NCBI GenBank assembly: GCA_018257865.1
Contig: JAEUBA010000114.1
Location: 1-64,000 of the forward strand
Length of the DNA stretch: 64,000 nucleotides
Reading direction: 5' to 3'
Source of the DNA: Stereocaulon alpinum
Taxonomy: Eukaryota; Ascomycota; Lecanoromycetes; Lecanorales; Stereocaulaceae
Of the stretch, positions 10,280-22,431 are shown one piece after another. The notes beneath the pieces are model-generated. The model worked only from the letters and a program-made list of their open reading frames with translations. It was not told the DNA's origin and did not search any database. Position numbers and translations under genes: made by a program. Each line of letters opens with the position of its first letter. Within the stretch, counting starts at the first letter, position 1.

Positions 10280-12071
10280 GATATGGTTGTAATCCTGGCA
10301 TTAGTTGTCAGGCAGTAGAGGTGTTTGCCCCCCAAAGGCTCTTGACGGAGAGGATGTGTGCTCCTCAGACGGCAGAGGAGTTAAATAGGACGGACTATTC
10401 GGAGCATTGCTTTGGAAGGAACTTGATGTAGAAGGGGTCAGAACAGGATGATCCGGAGAGGAATAATTGGAGCGGGATGATGCTGCTTAGCTTGATAGTC
10501 TCGACAGATCCGGACCCGAAAGTTAGTAATAAGCCTTGAAGGAGTATTGGCAATGCCAGGTTGAGTGTCGTAGCAATGGAATTGAGTGTATGAGGATTGA
10601 GAGAATTGAGTGATTAAGACTTGGCTAGTGGGTATGAGCCACTGCGAGTACTCCAGGTACAAGGACAATGAGACAAACAACGACGACGGTCTAAGAGACC
10701 ACAAGATAGTAACACAATTGTAAAACGTAACGACGATCAATCTTCAAGGCTCACACAATCGCACCGGTGGACGCCAGATTCACTTGGTAGCAGCCAGTGA
10801 GGTAGAAGAGGGATGGATTCTATACTTAGGTATGACTAATCTTGCTAAGCCAATTGCACCTTCCTCATATCGGTAGAGACAGTGGATCAAGCTGATGTCC
10901 CTCAAATTTGCCAGCCACTGGCAATCAGGTGTCTATCGCCAGTCCATCATCACATGCTAGGAACAGGCCAGCTATAAGACCAACCTGTACGCGGTGCTGG
11001 CTACGAACCTTCGGTGTCCCTCGGGGGCGCCGGAAAGCCAATAGGTCTAGGGGGACGTACGGTTGGATCAGCCGTACGAACGCGTGGAAGAGGGGGTATA
11101 TGCGCTAAACCGACGCGAACTGGGCCTCGTAGACGTGGCCTAACACTCGGTGAACGTATACGGGAATGTTACCTTAACGGAGTACCGGCTGCTCGATCGA
11201 AGGCTATACCAGCGGAATTCCTACCTATCTACACCGTTCTAGGGTGGTAAGTCTTGGGTACCTAACCCTAGAGGGCACTGACCTTTCCGGGGCAGCGCTA
11301 GCACTTAGGATTAGGGTTAGCCTTAGCGCAAATCAAGACTATGGGTGTCAACCTCCGTAACTGCTTGAAATCAGTTGAAACTTGAACAAGGCTGCTCACC
11401 GAGCCCACTAAGTACTCGTTGCTAACGCGTCAACGACAACACACTCTGGTAGCTTCATCCGCAAGAACTCGTCTTTAAGAAGATACCCGTACATCTTCGA
11501 CTTGCACTGGCCGAGCCTTAGCTCAGTGAGCTTCGCTGAGCGTGCTGGCTATTGCCAACACTGGTCTATCAGCCTGACGACATGGTGTCCGATACCTCTT
11601 CCACTGATAAGAGCTCAGTGCCAGTATTCTATATCGTGTGACAGCCTCAAGAGTGAGGACCCTTAACATACAATGAGAAGGCAACACCGAAAAATCGAGG
11701 CCGCGATCGGAAGTTCAGTTTGGGTATCTACATCCCTTCCAATCACATGGATTTCTCCACACCCCACATCCATATTCCGACACTGCCTGTTTCAGCTGCA
11801 GAAATTCTTGGTAATGATTCGCCTACTGAGAGGAGGGGCACCTGCAGTCGGAAACCTTCTCGTATCGACATTTACAAGATTGAATGCCGGCAAATCTAAC
11901 CCTAAGTCTCTATTCCCTGAAGTCCTCCTCCGAGTCGTTCAAAGTGTAGATCTCACGTTGTGTATGGTCTCATATGACGACTCAACCAGGGACTTGATGT
12001 CTTAGACTCCATGAGCTAGAACGTCTTCAGGTGTAGAGCTTCTAAATCCATCTAGCGGCGTAACCAGCGAA
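10280..12071. other. long intergenic region, no supported gene
   Basis: About 1.8 kb without a convincing coding sequence. Short frames at 10908-11250 and 11673-12005 have odd composition and no domains. The 10900-11600 part is GC-richer with several isolated ttagggttag strings (11238-11320) that are too few to be telomeric. The last ~100 bp should hold the promoter of the G-alpha-like gene. Confidence 0.4.
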
Positions 12072-13911
12072 ATGGATCCAGTCTCAATTTTGAGCGCCGC
12101 CGCATCCGCTATTACTGTCGTCCAATTATGCACCAAAAGTCTTGACACCCTGCGGCAGTTGCAGAATAGATACACAAATGCAGATCTAACGATACGACTT
12201 CTCATCACACAGCTTTCCACACTAAAGACGGCGCTCAGGCAAATATCGGAATGGATTACTACAAGCGTCGACACTGTCCCTCAAGACGTTGAAGTAGATC
12301 TTGCTATGTCCCTTGACGGCTGTAGATTTTTAGTTGAGGGTCTAAACGAACGCCTGGGACTTCTCGAGTACGACAAAGACACGTCTCTAAGTCTTCGGAG
12401 AAAAGCTCAGCTTTTGTGGGGGGAAAAGGAAAGAACGGATTTCCTAATGCTGTTAAGCCACAATCTCGCTGCCCTCCAATTACTTCTCACGGCCATGCAA
12501 TGGTATGTTGTCCATAGAGGGTGCTCTTAGGCGAGGATTCCTCTGACATGTTTACAGTCGATCCCAATTCGAGCAGACGCAGCTGCTACAAAAGTCAGAG
12601 AATCGCCAGATCGTTCAGACTGCCCGAGATGACACTTCCTCCTTGCTTTGGCTGAGAGACGATGAATCCCGGGGTACTCGAAGGAGTATCTGCACGGAAA
12701 ACTCAGAGCTCTTAGATGCTTCTTTCACCTTCGATCGCGAAATATTCAACTCGAAAGTATACCTAGCAGCAATGAGGTCAAACATGAAGCACGTCGTCAG
12801 AGAGGCTTATACCAAGGCCCGGGCCAGGAATCGTTCCCGCGGTGACGCTGAGCAGGGATACCGGAGTGGAGAAAATGCTCAGACGATTACAGCGGATGCC
12901 GAAGAACTCCAGGAACGGAGTGATGATCTTCAATTCCCAACCTGGTTGGCAACTACGGCTCTTGAGGCAAGAACACATGACGATGGCACCCATGACCTTC
13001 GTAGACGCCTATCGATCGACTCTGCTGCAGCTTTTCCGGACCGGAACCTGCACATGACAAAAAACTTGTCTCTTTCTCGTCAAGGGTCGATCACTTTGGA
13101 GAAAGCAAAGGACGATCCAAAGAGACCAGACCAGGCGGCCCGCAGGCTGTTACATGTGCCTAGCATGCTAAAGTCTCGAAGTTCCACAGCCTCACAAACC
13201 TCCTTGGACCTGGACAAAGAGCTACAAACATCAAAGCCGATGGCACACGACGAGGCAAAGCTTCTGTTGATTGGTAATACCAAAACCTGCGGATCCACTA
13301 TCCTTAAGTCAATGGACCTTGCCTACGGGGATCGTTCTTCTCGTGTTGAACAAGACACGTCCTCCATCGAAATTGACGGTATCCGAGAGACTCTCCTATC
13401 GAGAAATTCCGCAGGGATACGCCACAACTACCGGATCTATGACGTTGTCGGATTGCACTCTAAAGAAAATAAGTGGATATATTCATTTGATGAAATGTCT
13501 ACCATGATCTACGTTGTGGACATATCCGCTTACGATCTGGCAGCGTCTGATAATGGGCCCTCGAATTGCATTCAGGAGGACCTTGCTCTATTTCAGCAGA
13601 TTTGTTCCTCAAAGTGGCTCGCAACGACGCCGATATTATTGCTCTTGAGTAATCTCGATATCATGAAGTCCAAGCTACGAAACTCCCCACTGCAAGACCA
13701 TTTCTTGGAATATGTCGGCAGTCCAACCGATATCGCAGCCGTAAAATCATTCTTCCGTCAAAAGTTTCTGTGTCTCAACAAGAAGTATGACATGAGAATT
13801 TGGGTAGTGTTTACGGACAGCATGGCTACTGTAAAGCTTGGTAAATCCATTGTGGACAATATTGACAAGATTCTCACGGAGGGAACAGTCTTGGCTTTTG
13901 GAACTAGTTAA
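12072..13911 (+). CDS. G-protein alpha-like protein with HeLo-like N-terminus
   Basis: Exon 1 is 12072-12502. A 55-bp intron follows (gtatgt...ctctgac...tttacag, 12503-12557), and exon 2 is 12558-13911. Together they give 594 aa with no internal stop. The N-terminus (MDPVSILSAAASAITVVQL, helical to ~residue 145) resembles the fungal HeLo-like or NACHT-associated N-terminal domain. After a low-complexity linker the C-terminal half follows G-alpha order. The P-loop equivalent is IGNTKTCGST (~residues 383-392), the switch II equivalent DVVGLHSKENKW (~439), then LALFQQICSSKW, SNLD in place of NKxD (~508) and a TCAT-like TDSMAT (~563). The P-loop GxGESGKS, DVGGQ and NKxD are all altered, so nucleotide binding or hydrolysis may be weak or lost. 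Fungal proteins of this architecture are known but functionally obscure; a role in NLR-like or G-protein signalling is inference. Confidence 0.8.
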
Positions 13912-14005
13912 AACGCACTTCGAGAATTGGGCGCCGAAGACATCAGGATTGAGAAAACGAGGGTAGGGTTTCACTTCGTCTTTCATTCGACTCTTAAAGA
14001 GGTAC

Positions 14006-15131
14006 TTAGACTTCCCTTATTATCTCCGACATGCCAGTAAGCGTTGCTCTAGGAATCTGAGGTAGCTCCGTTCTGCGCTCCACATTATCAGTCCCGTCTC
14101 TAGAGCCAAGTGCCCTACGTGTGAGCTTCTTTCTCCAAATGCTCGGGGAGTACATGGGATGTCTCTGCACCCGGCGATTTCCCGTATTTTCAACGAAAAG
14201 CGAACGAAATGCAGATACAGAGACCATGATGACCGCGATGCTAGACTCTTGCTGTTGCCAGAAAATGAGCCAGACAATGTCGACATTGCCACCTGCGAGT
14301 TTGATGCCTGCAATTCTGACGATGGCTACGATAACCATTGCAAGAGAAAGACAAAGCCAAAGCCCTATACCAATCTTTTGACGGCCTTTGATCTGGACTT
14401 GCCATAGAATTGCAATCGGGAACGAAAGAACTATGAAATCCGTCAAGACGTCCATCACTGTTGTAATGGCAGTATCGCGTATGACTCGGTAACTGCTGGA
14501 AGGTCCAGAGCACGCTAAAGGGGTTTGTTGATAAGCAAGGCCTGCGAATTGGCATGTTATTACTCACAGAGCACTCCTTCCAAGGTAAAGTATGGACAAG
14601 TCAGCCAATCAGCAGCCACTGACACTGCCATAGCAGATGCTGTGAATCCCACCGCGCACCACCACCATATATACAAATTTCTCCGACGGAGGATGAGGCG
14701 GCGGAAAAAGAACAGGAAGGCCATCTTGACCGGGTATATCACACACCACCAAAGCGTTGATGCTGCATTTTCCAGCTTAGAGTCCGTCGGAATCCTGTCG
14801 ATCAAACTGTACAGCGCCTCGAAGCCAGCATTGTGCAGAATAACTGCAAGTGCATTATATTGATCTTGCATGGACCTGTACGACAAAGCAGTGGTGGCAC
14901 ACAAGCAGACGACCGCAAACGAAAGCAAGACGTCTTCGGTTAAAAATTGCTTAAGGATAAGAGTACGAATGTAGGTGCGAGTGATGAATGTGACGATGGC
15001 CAGTCCAAAAGTGGCGCCGGTAATTCCCTGAAACATTATAAGCATTGGAGTATAAGTTCATGGGGAATGGCACTAAAGCTCACTCGATTTGTAGTGACCG
15101 AAATGCGAGAGGTGCCTGGAGCCAGAGACAT
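14006..15131 (-). CDS. rhodopsin-domain integral membrane protein (Pth11-like/DUF3468 type)
   Basis: Three exons on the minus strand: 15131-15084 (starts MSLAPGTSRISVTTNR), 15027-14568 and 14514-14006, joined by 56-bp (GTGAGC...TTTCAG) and 53-bp (GTGAGT...CTTTAG) introns. The total is 1017 nt, 338 aa, with all phases consistent. Several membrane helices are visible (FGLAIVTFITRTYIR, DVLLSFAVVCLCATTALSY, WWCVIYPVKMAFLFFFRRL, DVLTDFIVLSFPIAILW, LWLCLSLAMVIVAIVRIAG). The motifs FFFRRL, CSGPSSSYR and DVLTDFIVLSFPI are typical of the fungal rhodopsin-like family that includes Pth11-related receptors. No CFEM domain is present. The cytoplasmic tail is basic. It lies convergently next to the G-alpha-like gene. 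Function is likely in sensing; ligand unknown. Confidence 0.85.
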
Positions 15132-16430
15132 TCCAATAGATCGTTGCGAAATCTACTATCAAAATGCTTGGATTTCCCGATCATGATATAGCAGTCGGGA
15201 ATTCTGGTATAAATAGATGAGGCTGATACAGAGTCATTACGGACCCTACAACAGGTGCGCAACAAGACTCCGGGGCGCAAGGTTGCATATATGCACCTCC
15301 TTTTCTCGGCGATATGGCCGACAAGTATATTCGTTGACGTGATCATTCTCTCTCCACAACCACCACCCGCCCCGTGCCCTCCCACTCGATTGTCACGCAT
15401 ATGTGTGTACTCCACCAATAATGTGTCCAGATTGAAAAGAACATGGAACAGCTCAGGACCCTCCAGAGATGAAACACAAAATCATCTAAGGAACGACATT
15501 ACTGAAAGGCCTCGATGTGATTGGAGACGTGCCTCAATCCAAGGCATGGTATGGCGCAGTAGTCGTATAGCTGAAACAGCAACCTTGCATTTGCCCCCAC
15601 TTGTGAGCTTGCGCCTTCTTTAGTAGCGTATCAGCATACAAAAGCTGCAGAAAATTAGAATCACGGGACATCTGAGTTATCGTTCATCACCTGCGTGACT
15701 CGACATCAACATAATAGTTCGCAAAATGAGCTTGCCAAGCCTACTAAAACTACCCCCAGAAACACCCCTAGAACCATCCTGGCTCGCGGTTGAAGAAAAA
15801 GTCCGGTAATTCAAGTTAAAATTTTGGTAAGGATTTTCGCGTAAGCTAGGCTTGGCATTACCGGACTTTTTTTTCCAACCGAGCCTAGCGTGACAAGTAT
15901 ATTCAGCCGCATTTAAAATCGGCGACACGGGTGGATTTCCGTGCCGATCCCCGGACGGGCGGATTAGTGCGCTAATAGCCTGAACCATTCTTTTGTTGAT
16001 TTACGCATGCTTGGACCTGTGATTCTGTCGAGTGGTACCAGCTTTCAGCTCCTATTACCAGAAACACGAAGTGGTTGCCACCTCATGACTCCTCACTTCT
16101 GGAATGCTTTCCTGAAGCGCACGAATGAGAGAGCTTTCATAAGACCTAAGGCACCATAGCAGCCTGCAGGCGAATTCGTGTTCATGCACTAACGGGCTGG
16201 TGTCCGTATCCAAAGCAGATCAGCCCTACTTCGCCTCGCGTCGGATTGACCACACCGACAATTCCTGAGCACCCATGAAGCCATTGAGCATATTCCATCA
16301 TTAGTTCTTTGACTGAGTGGCATCTCTGCTTTTCAGATTTGATCTTTTCGCAGCCAACTGGCAAACGATAAGGCCCTTAATGAGATCGTGGTTGCGTAAC
16401 AAGACCTGAAAACGGCCAATCCGACGAGAA
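15132..16430. other. intergenic region between receptor and P450
   Basis: About 1.3 kb shared upstream region of the divergently oriented receptor (minus) and P450 (plus). It contains the hairpin at 15781-15885 and no convincing gene. The 103-aa minus frame 15677-15988 overlaps the hairpin and shows no domain. Confidence 0.5.
15781..15885. repeat. imperfect ~30-bp inverted repeat (hairpin)
   Basis: Left arm 15781-15810 (ggctcgcggttgaag then aaaaagtccggtaat) pairs with right arm 15857-15885 (attaccggactttttt then ttccaaccgagcc). The loop is about 46 bp. Pairing is perfect over the inner 15 bp. It might be a small foldback element or a structured RNA; no other copy was noticed in this window. 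Confidence 0.7.
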
Positions 16431-18079
16431 ATGTTGCTTCCAATTATTGGCATAGCTCTGGCTGCTGTCTGGTATTTGCTTGACTCCTACTTCGTTCCCA
16501 AACACGCCATGAACGAACCTCCTTTGATATCCTCCTACATCCCCTATATCGGGCATATCATAGGACTGTTACGACATGGTTCTCGATACTACCAAGTCAT
16601 AAGGTATACTCCAGACAAGTTCTTAAAGAGGCCGAGGAACGCCGGAAGAAAAGCTAAAATTGTTGGCAGTACCAAATGTAAACTTCCGATATACACGCTC
16701 CGGATGCTAAATGGCAAAGTCTACGTTGTGACATCCCCTGATTTGGTGAATGCTATCAACCGTAACTCGAAGATCCTAGCTTTCAATCCCTTTATTGCGA
16801 AACTCGGGAAACGGATTACTGGCCATGATGAAGCCACAAGTCATATAGTACAGCATAATCTGAACGGTGAGAACGGCCCAGGCTATGTTACTGAAATCCA
16901 CGAGGGTACTGTCTCAGCCCTGGCTCCCGGAAAGGCTCTTGAGAGTATGACCAAAGCCATGCTACTGGAGGCTTCCGTATACATACAAGCACTTGAGAGG
17001 GACAATGTGATCGATCTCTTTGCCTGGACAAGGCAGATGGTGACGCTTTGCAGCACCAGGGCCATATACGGTCCAGAGAATCCTTTCACTCAAGATAAGG
17101 AAAGACTGGTCAACGCATTTTGGTATGCAATACTGTTCGATCGTCGCTGGTCTGAGATACGTGATAATAACAATGACGCAGGGACTTTGATCAGGACCTA
17201 AATACCCTCATTGTCGATCTAGCACCTAGCCTCCTTGCGCCAAAGGGCAGTCAAGGCCGCTCGGAACTTGGTCTCGCCTTTCAGCGGTATTTCGAACGGT
17301 ACAATCCGGAGCAGACCCAGAGTGCTGCAGTGATCGGGGCAAGATACTCAACAAATACGCAGTATGCTGTGACCTCATGGAATCAAGGACGTCTCGAAGT
17401 TGGGGTGCTGCTTGGAATTCTTGCAAACACCATTCCGTCTGTTTTCTACATGATTGTTCACATCTTTTCCGATCCAGACCTACTTCAAGACATCCGTGAG
17501 GAGATAGAAGCAACCTCCGTCTCATATGTTACTGGGGAAACAGCTCGCTATCTCAGGATCCTTACAATGAGAGAGAAGTGCGTTTTACTATACTCCACTT
17601 TCCAGGAGTTGCTTCGCGTTCACGCGCTGGGTTCGAGCGTGCGGTTTGTTCGCGAAGATATTCTGCTCCAAGACCGATATCTCCTGAAGAAGGGCATGGT
17701 CGTACAGATGCCGATGGCCGTTATGCATTTCGATCTTTCAGCCTGGGGTGCTGATGTCGAAGAATTCCAAGCAAGAAGATTTCTGAAGCTACGAAATGAT
17801 ACGAAGGAGTACAAGACGAATGCGACAGCTTACAGACCGTTCGGAGGTGGGGCTTCCCTGTGTCCGGGACGACATTTTGTGACATTAGAAGCCATGGCGC
17901 TAGCTGCGTGTTTGTTACTGAGATTCGATATTGTGCCTGTGGAGGGAAAGTGGAAAATACCCAGACAAAAACAGGAGAGTATGGCAACCAATGTGTTCCC
18001 ACCGGAAGAGGACATCCGAGTCAAGTTAAGGAAAAGACAAGGCTACGAGAATGTGAAGTGGGATTTCGTTATGACCTAG
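16431..18079 (+). CDS. microsomal cytochrome P450
   Basis: Exon 1 is 16431-17122 and exon 2 is 17182-18079. A 59-bp intron (gtatgc...gataataacaatgacgcag) separates them, and the spliced protein is 529 aa, normal for fungal P450s. It starts with a membrane anchor (MLLPIIGIALAAVWYLL). The I-helix region reads LANTIPSVFYMIVHIFSDP, as in CYP7/CYP8-like fungal P450s that lack the usual acid-Thr pair. The K-helix ExxR is ELLR (~373-376) and the heme loop is FGGGASLCPGRHF with the axial cysteine near residue 458. The meander has FQARRFLK. All key features are present, so the enzyme is probably functional. Substrate is unknown; a specialised-metabolism role is inference. No other obvious biosynthetic gene adjoins it. 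Confidence 0.9.
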
Positions 18080-18556
18080 GTTGCAGGCAACTTGCCGCTG
18101 AATCTGCCAGTCGTCCGCAATCAAACCTTGCGTTGGCAGTGCGTGTTTCCGTCACCCAGAGAGGCTGGTTGTGAATTGGAGGAGACGGTGGATAGCGCTT
18201 GGTACTGCCTGAACGGTCCTATATTCTCCCACCGCCCCATCATGCTTCGAAGAGTACAGCGCCACGATAGCGGAGCTAGCCAACAAGGAGAAAAGATCTG
18301 ATCCCGTTCTCGAAGCCAAAAGCGATGAAAAAGGGTTCGAGGCAGCGGTTACGAAAAACAGCAATGTGTAACTTTCTCGCTGGCTTAAGGTGAGGTCGAG
18401 TAACGTCTTGAGATGGGTGAGGTAGTATAATCGACAATCTGAGCAGGCTTTACGTCACTTGGGGCTTCAGTGTAGCCTCTAAACATGATTCTTGCTCCAT
18501 CCTCTTCTTATAGGACGCTATCCATACGGCGCGAAAGGGAGCTGAAGACTTCGCTG
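18080..18556. other. P450 3' flank, no gene seen
   Basis: About 480 bp with only short frames and no recognisable domain; probably the 3' UTR plus spacer. Confidence 0.4.
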
Positions 18557-19884
18557 TCATATAATTGTTTGCCAGCAGAGGGGGGTTGTCTGGGCACTAT
18601 TTAGGAACTTCTCCCTTTCCCAGACGAGCCACTGCATTAGCCTGTCTTCTTGGCGTGCTAAGAAGACAGAAGTCTGCCCCAACCTTCTTCCACGCCGCGC
18701 GTAGGGCGCGGAGTTCTTCGTCTCCATCCTCGATCTCACTCTGAATGTTACGGATAAACGCAAGCGCCTAGGAATCGAGGCGGTTGCGCCGCTGGTTGTC
18801 CGCGTTATCGTTCCACCACTGGGTTAAATGGCACCTCGCCGTTCATGATGCAGCGAAAATGGCCGATTGGGTTGGAGGCCGGAGCCTCCCACTCGTCAAA
18901 ACATGTACTGGGTGGGAAAGGAGATATTGGTGAGAACGCGGTCGCTCGCTCCTTGCTTGGCCTTGTGGAAGCGGATCTGCACCTGGGACACCCACTCGGT
19001 AGTGGCGAGCAGAATAAAGATAGCGAAAAAGACCTCACACCGTTGGCGGATATGGTCTTTGGCGAAGACGCGTGCCTTAAGATCTATGAGGATCTGCGTC
19101 TGAATGTCTATTATCACCCGTCCAATCATGGCCTAAATGTAATATGTGAGCTGTGGTGGTAGCGGCAGCTTCTCGAAGAAGGGCGGCGTGTGCACCTGGT
19201 CTTCGACGCCAAAGACGCTAGTCTCAATCGAGCTGGGGTACCTGGAATTCAACATGGCGCCGGCATAGATCTGCAATGCGTAGGTGAGAAGCTGCGGGCC
19301 GTAGGTAGCATGATAGCACTTGATCTAGTTCCGCGTCAGCAACAGACGGTCAACATTTCTTTGTTCAGCTAGAACTTCTCTCGCTTCTCTTACTCGATGA
19401 TCAAGATGGGTGTATTGATTGCATTGGCGTGGAATGGTCAGTGAAGCTTGACGGTTTTCACGCTCCTACCGTGCACCCATTGCAGTTTTGGCAGGATCGC
19501 ACGAAAATTTCCGTGGTCACCGTCCGCAGCCCGGAATGTATGGACTTCGTCCATGGTGAGCCGCACGCAGGGCCCGCGATAGATCTTTTGCCCATCTTGA
19601 CCTGAGTACAGTTTGCACAAGGGAGTTCTTCGTTGCACTACGCACATGTCAGTCATACTATAAGTAAGGTGGGGGCGTCCGCCTACCGGCAACTTAATTA
19701 TCTTGCATCGAAAGCAAGCACCCAATCGGCGCACTTTTTCCACTTTCTCCCGCCCTTTTTTGTCGTACCGTTTCCGCTTTTTCTTAGGAGCTAGCGGAGG
19801 AGACTTGTTTGAACTTCCTGATTGCGGCATTTTGGACGATGTCCTGCCCTGCTGTATTGTGGGGAGCTTGGAAGCAACATGCAT
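18557..19884 (-). pseudogene. fungal zinc-cluster-like regulatory protein pseudogene
   Basis: The minus-strand N-terminal frame (19884 to 19438) has a basic stretch (KKKRKRYDKKGREKVEKVRR) followed by ACFRCKIIKLP and QRRTPLCKLYSGQDGQK, a degenerate Zn2Cys6-like arrangement. Its middle cysteines are interrupted by an insertion that may be an unspliced intron. A second frame then reads KCYHATYGPQLLTYALQIYA, FGVEDQVHTPPFFEKLPLPP, AMIGRVIIDIQTQILIDLKA and LLATTEWVSQVQIRF with at least two in-frame TAG codons. It then shifts again to DEWEAPASNPIGHFRC. I recall this as a recurrent family of fungal hypothetical regulators. Frameshifts plus TAG codons mark it as dead. One TAG (between TYYI and AMIG) fits CAG to TAG. 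Confidence 0.6.
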
Positions 19885-20517
19885 TAGTGCTTAGATCTCG
19901 TTCGCCAGCTGGCTCTCTTTGTCGAAGTAATGATATGTCTAATTAGCTTTAATGTTGTTCGGATCGTCGGGTACAAGAGACCACGAATATCCATTAACCT
20001 CTGAAACATTACGTAGCTCGTCAAGTATTGGCACATTGATAGACAGCTGCAGTGTTGAATCCGCTCGTTTTGCAATGGGCATGAACAGAGGAAATCCGCA
20101 GCCGCGGGATTCAGGGGACTAGTAAGTGCGGACGATTGAGGAAAAGGCTGAGCAGTGGCTGTATTATTATGATTGTGAGAGACGTCATTATTCCATACAG
20201 AATGGTGTACATCGGCATAAAAGCAATGAACGGGAGCGTAGGAATCATTGACGGCGTAGAAGACGCCAAGTTCAAGACACTGTCCTGTCCGTGTATTGCT
20301 TGGCTAATTAATAAATTGATCGGCATGATCATCCGCTGTCAACATCACAAACGCCTCACCAGGGTCGACTCAACATCAACGTTGGACGACCATTGAGGCT
20401 ATCATTTGCAAATGGGCCGTGACGAATGGTGTTAACGTGGCGCCTCTGGCCATTGGCATCAAGGATCGCTCGATGCGTAGAATATCGAAACCTGCTCCTT
20501 GCCGAACGGTTTATCCG
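19885..20517. other. intergenic, no gene seen
   Basis: About 630 bp with only short frames of poor quality on both strands, lying between a regulator pseudogene and a copia fragment. Confidence 0.4.
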
Positions 20518-21060
20518 TTACCTATCGCTCCGCGAAAAGACTTTGACATCAGCCTCATACTCATTTTGTATTATAGAAATGATCGTTCTGTGGGACACTG
20601 CTTTGACAACAGAGGCAAACGTCTCGTCATAGTTTATTCCTTGTTCTTGGCGGTATCCATGTATTACCCAGCGGGCTTTGTACTTGACAGTACCGTCACC
20701 TTTCTGCTTAATCTTATAGACCCACTTCCCGGTGAGTATTCTCGTAGCAGAGGGGCGATCTTTCAGCTCCCATGTGCCATTTTCGATCAGGGAATTATAT
20801 TCAGATTGCATAGCTTGTTGCCATTGTTCCCGATCGGAATTATTCATGGCTTGCTTGTAAGTCTTTGGTTCACTAGCCTGCTGAGGATTTAAATCGCTAG
20901 TTGCTAGAGCACCGAGTACCCGAACTATATGTATATGGGATTTTGATGTAGGGCCAGTGAGAATCTCATCGTCGCCATGATTCTTTTGAACCAGTGCTAG
21001 AAAATTAGTAGAGTGTTGACGAAATCGACTACCTCCACTCCTTATAGTAGCAAAAATACG
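20518..21060 (-). pseudogene. Ty1/copia pol fragment (reverse transcriptase N-terminal half)
   Basis: A minus-strand frame open from about 21060 to 20518 encodes the linker before RT and the RT fingers. Motifs are WQQAMQSEYNSL, NGTWELKDRP, LTGKWVYKIK, KYKARWVIHGYRQEQGI and YDETFASVVK, the classic order of copia RT. It ends before the palm YVDD motif, after YEADVKVF. No LTRs, integrase core or RNase H were found next to it. It is an isolated remnant. Confidence 0.85.
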
Positions 21061-21364
21061 GATTGTGACATTAGACGTGTTGCCGTCAAACTAACTTGTC
21101 AGTATTGCTAACCCGAAGGGGCTTAGCGGTCAACCTCTCTGAGAGCTGAGGCAACCTGTCCCTACATGTCCATTTACTTCCATAGTCATTAGCACATAGT
21201 CAAATTGGAGCTACATTTCCCTCAGAAAACTACACTTGCACAGCCCCAGCGGGCAGAGCCCCAAGATAGGGGTCCAACTATCAAGTCAATCCATCAACGA
21301 TATGTGGAATTGAACATCTATATAAAAACCAGATGGCTACTATCTACTGCCACGGGTCGTGCAA

Positions 21365-21974
21365 GGCCAAAATACCGTTCATTCTGAGATGAGCTTGGAT
21401 GAGAAGCGTCATCCATCTCTCAAAGCCGACCGGAGTGAGGCCTGGAAGGTCTGGTCTCTGATTGTTTTGTTCTTGGACGAGGTGATGCTGACATTTTAGG
21501 TCTCTATACATTCGAGAAATTGTCGAGTGCTCGTCGAAAATGACTAGGGCATCATATTAGCGGCGTAGTACTTTGTCCGGCACACGGGAACGAACGCGCT
21601 TGACCAAGGATACAACTCGTTCTGCAGCTTGACGATTTTGTAGTAACTTATCATCTTTGCCGGTGTGATCATAATGCTATGACGAGGTTCGAAGTCTTCG
21701 ATCTGCAGTGTATCTTCAGCCATGGCTTACGATTGTAGCCCCCGAGAACCTAGACGTACAATGTGCATTGCCATTCCCCGCAAGAGCTGGCCTAGCCTGG
21801 CTGTGGGTTGACAATCTCGTCGAACAGAGATCCCCATATCTTATCCAACGTAGTTGTCTCCTCGTTCATCGAAAGCCTCGATAGACATCTCGGTTTGCTA
21901 GAGTATCCATCGTTTGATTTGCTCGTTGGGTCTCGAGATGTAGTAGATGCGCCAAACGGCCTCCAGGGAGCCAA
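21365..21974 (-). pseudogene. DUF7514-like protein pseudogene
   Basis: Minus-strand pieces in order: TTLDKIWGSLFDE, then in another frame LGQLLRGMAMHI, then (after a possible 57-bp intron gtacgt...ctgcag) IEDFEPRHSIMITPAKM and NELYPWS, then in a third frame VIFDEHSTISRMYRDLKCQH and RPDLPGLTPVGFERW, ending at LLIQAH. This order matches the fungal DUF7514 family as I remember it. At least two frame changes are needed, an insert of about 58 bp lies after YPWS, and the C-terminus is missing. Function of the family is unknown. Assignment is from memory. Confidence 0.55.
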
Positions 21975-22431
21975 AGTATGCTTCCGCCGGCTTTCTGGCC
22001 TATACGGCGAATTTGTTGATAGCTTTCGGGTCGAGACGTGACTAAAGGAGCGTTTTATGTTCTTGAGATGGAGGGGAGGAGTATGTTCGATGCGGCATGT
22101 TGGATAAGGTCGCTGAGACAGATGGGTGAAGGTGGGACAGCTTGTTGTAGGGCAGGAGGCAGAAGAGGGGGAGAAGCGGTTATGAGAGGGCCCTGGGCCT
22201 GCATCTTCGAATGCTCTGCCTGATTGGAGCCGTGATTAGCCATTGTTGCAGTCATCTCCCCGTAGGGATGCTATCAAACAGGCCCAAAAACAGCATCCGT
22301 TTTGGTGGACGCAAGGGAAACGGGGCGTAGCCAAGCATTCCTAACTTCATTCGGACTAGAGAGCTGGAGAGCTTTCAGGCTACTCCCACTCGACCATCTA
22401 CACCTCGAAGTCCCATTACCCACAGCGCCAA
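21975..22431. other. intergenic, no gene seen
   Basis: About 450 bp between oppositely oriented pseudogenes; contains the likely 5' ends of both but no separate gene. Confidence 0.4.

Noticed and set aside
10908..11250. GC-richer frames and possible structured RNA
   Set aside because: No rRNA, tRNA or intron signature could be recognised and the frames have no domain.
11238..11320. Telomere-like ttagggttag strings
   Set aside because: Only isolated one- or two-unit matches, also scattered at 1229, 39131 and within the 25-bp motif; not a telomeric array.
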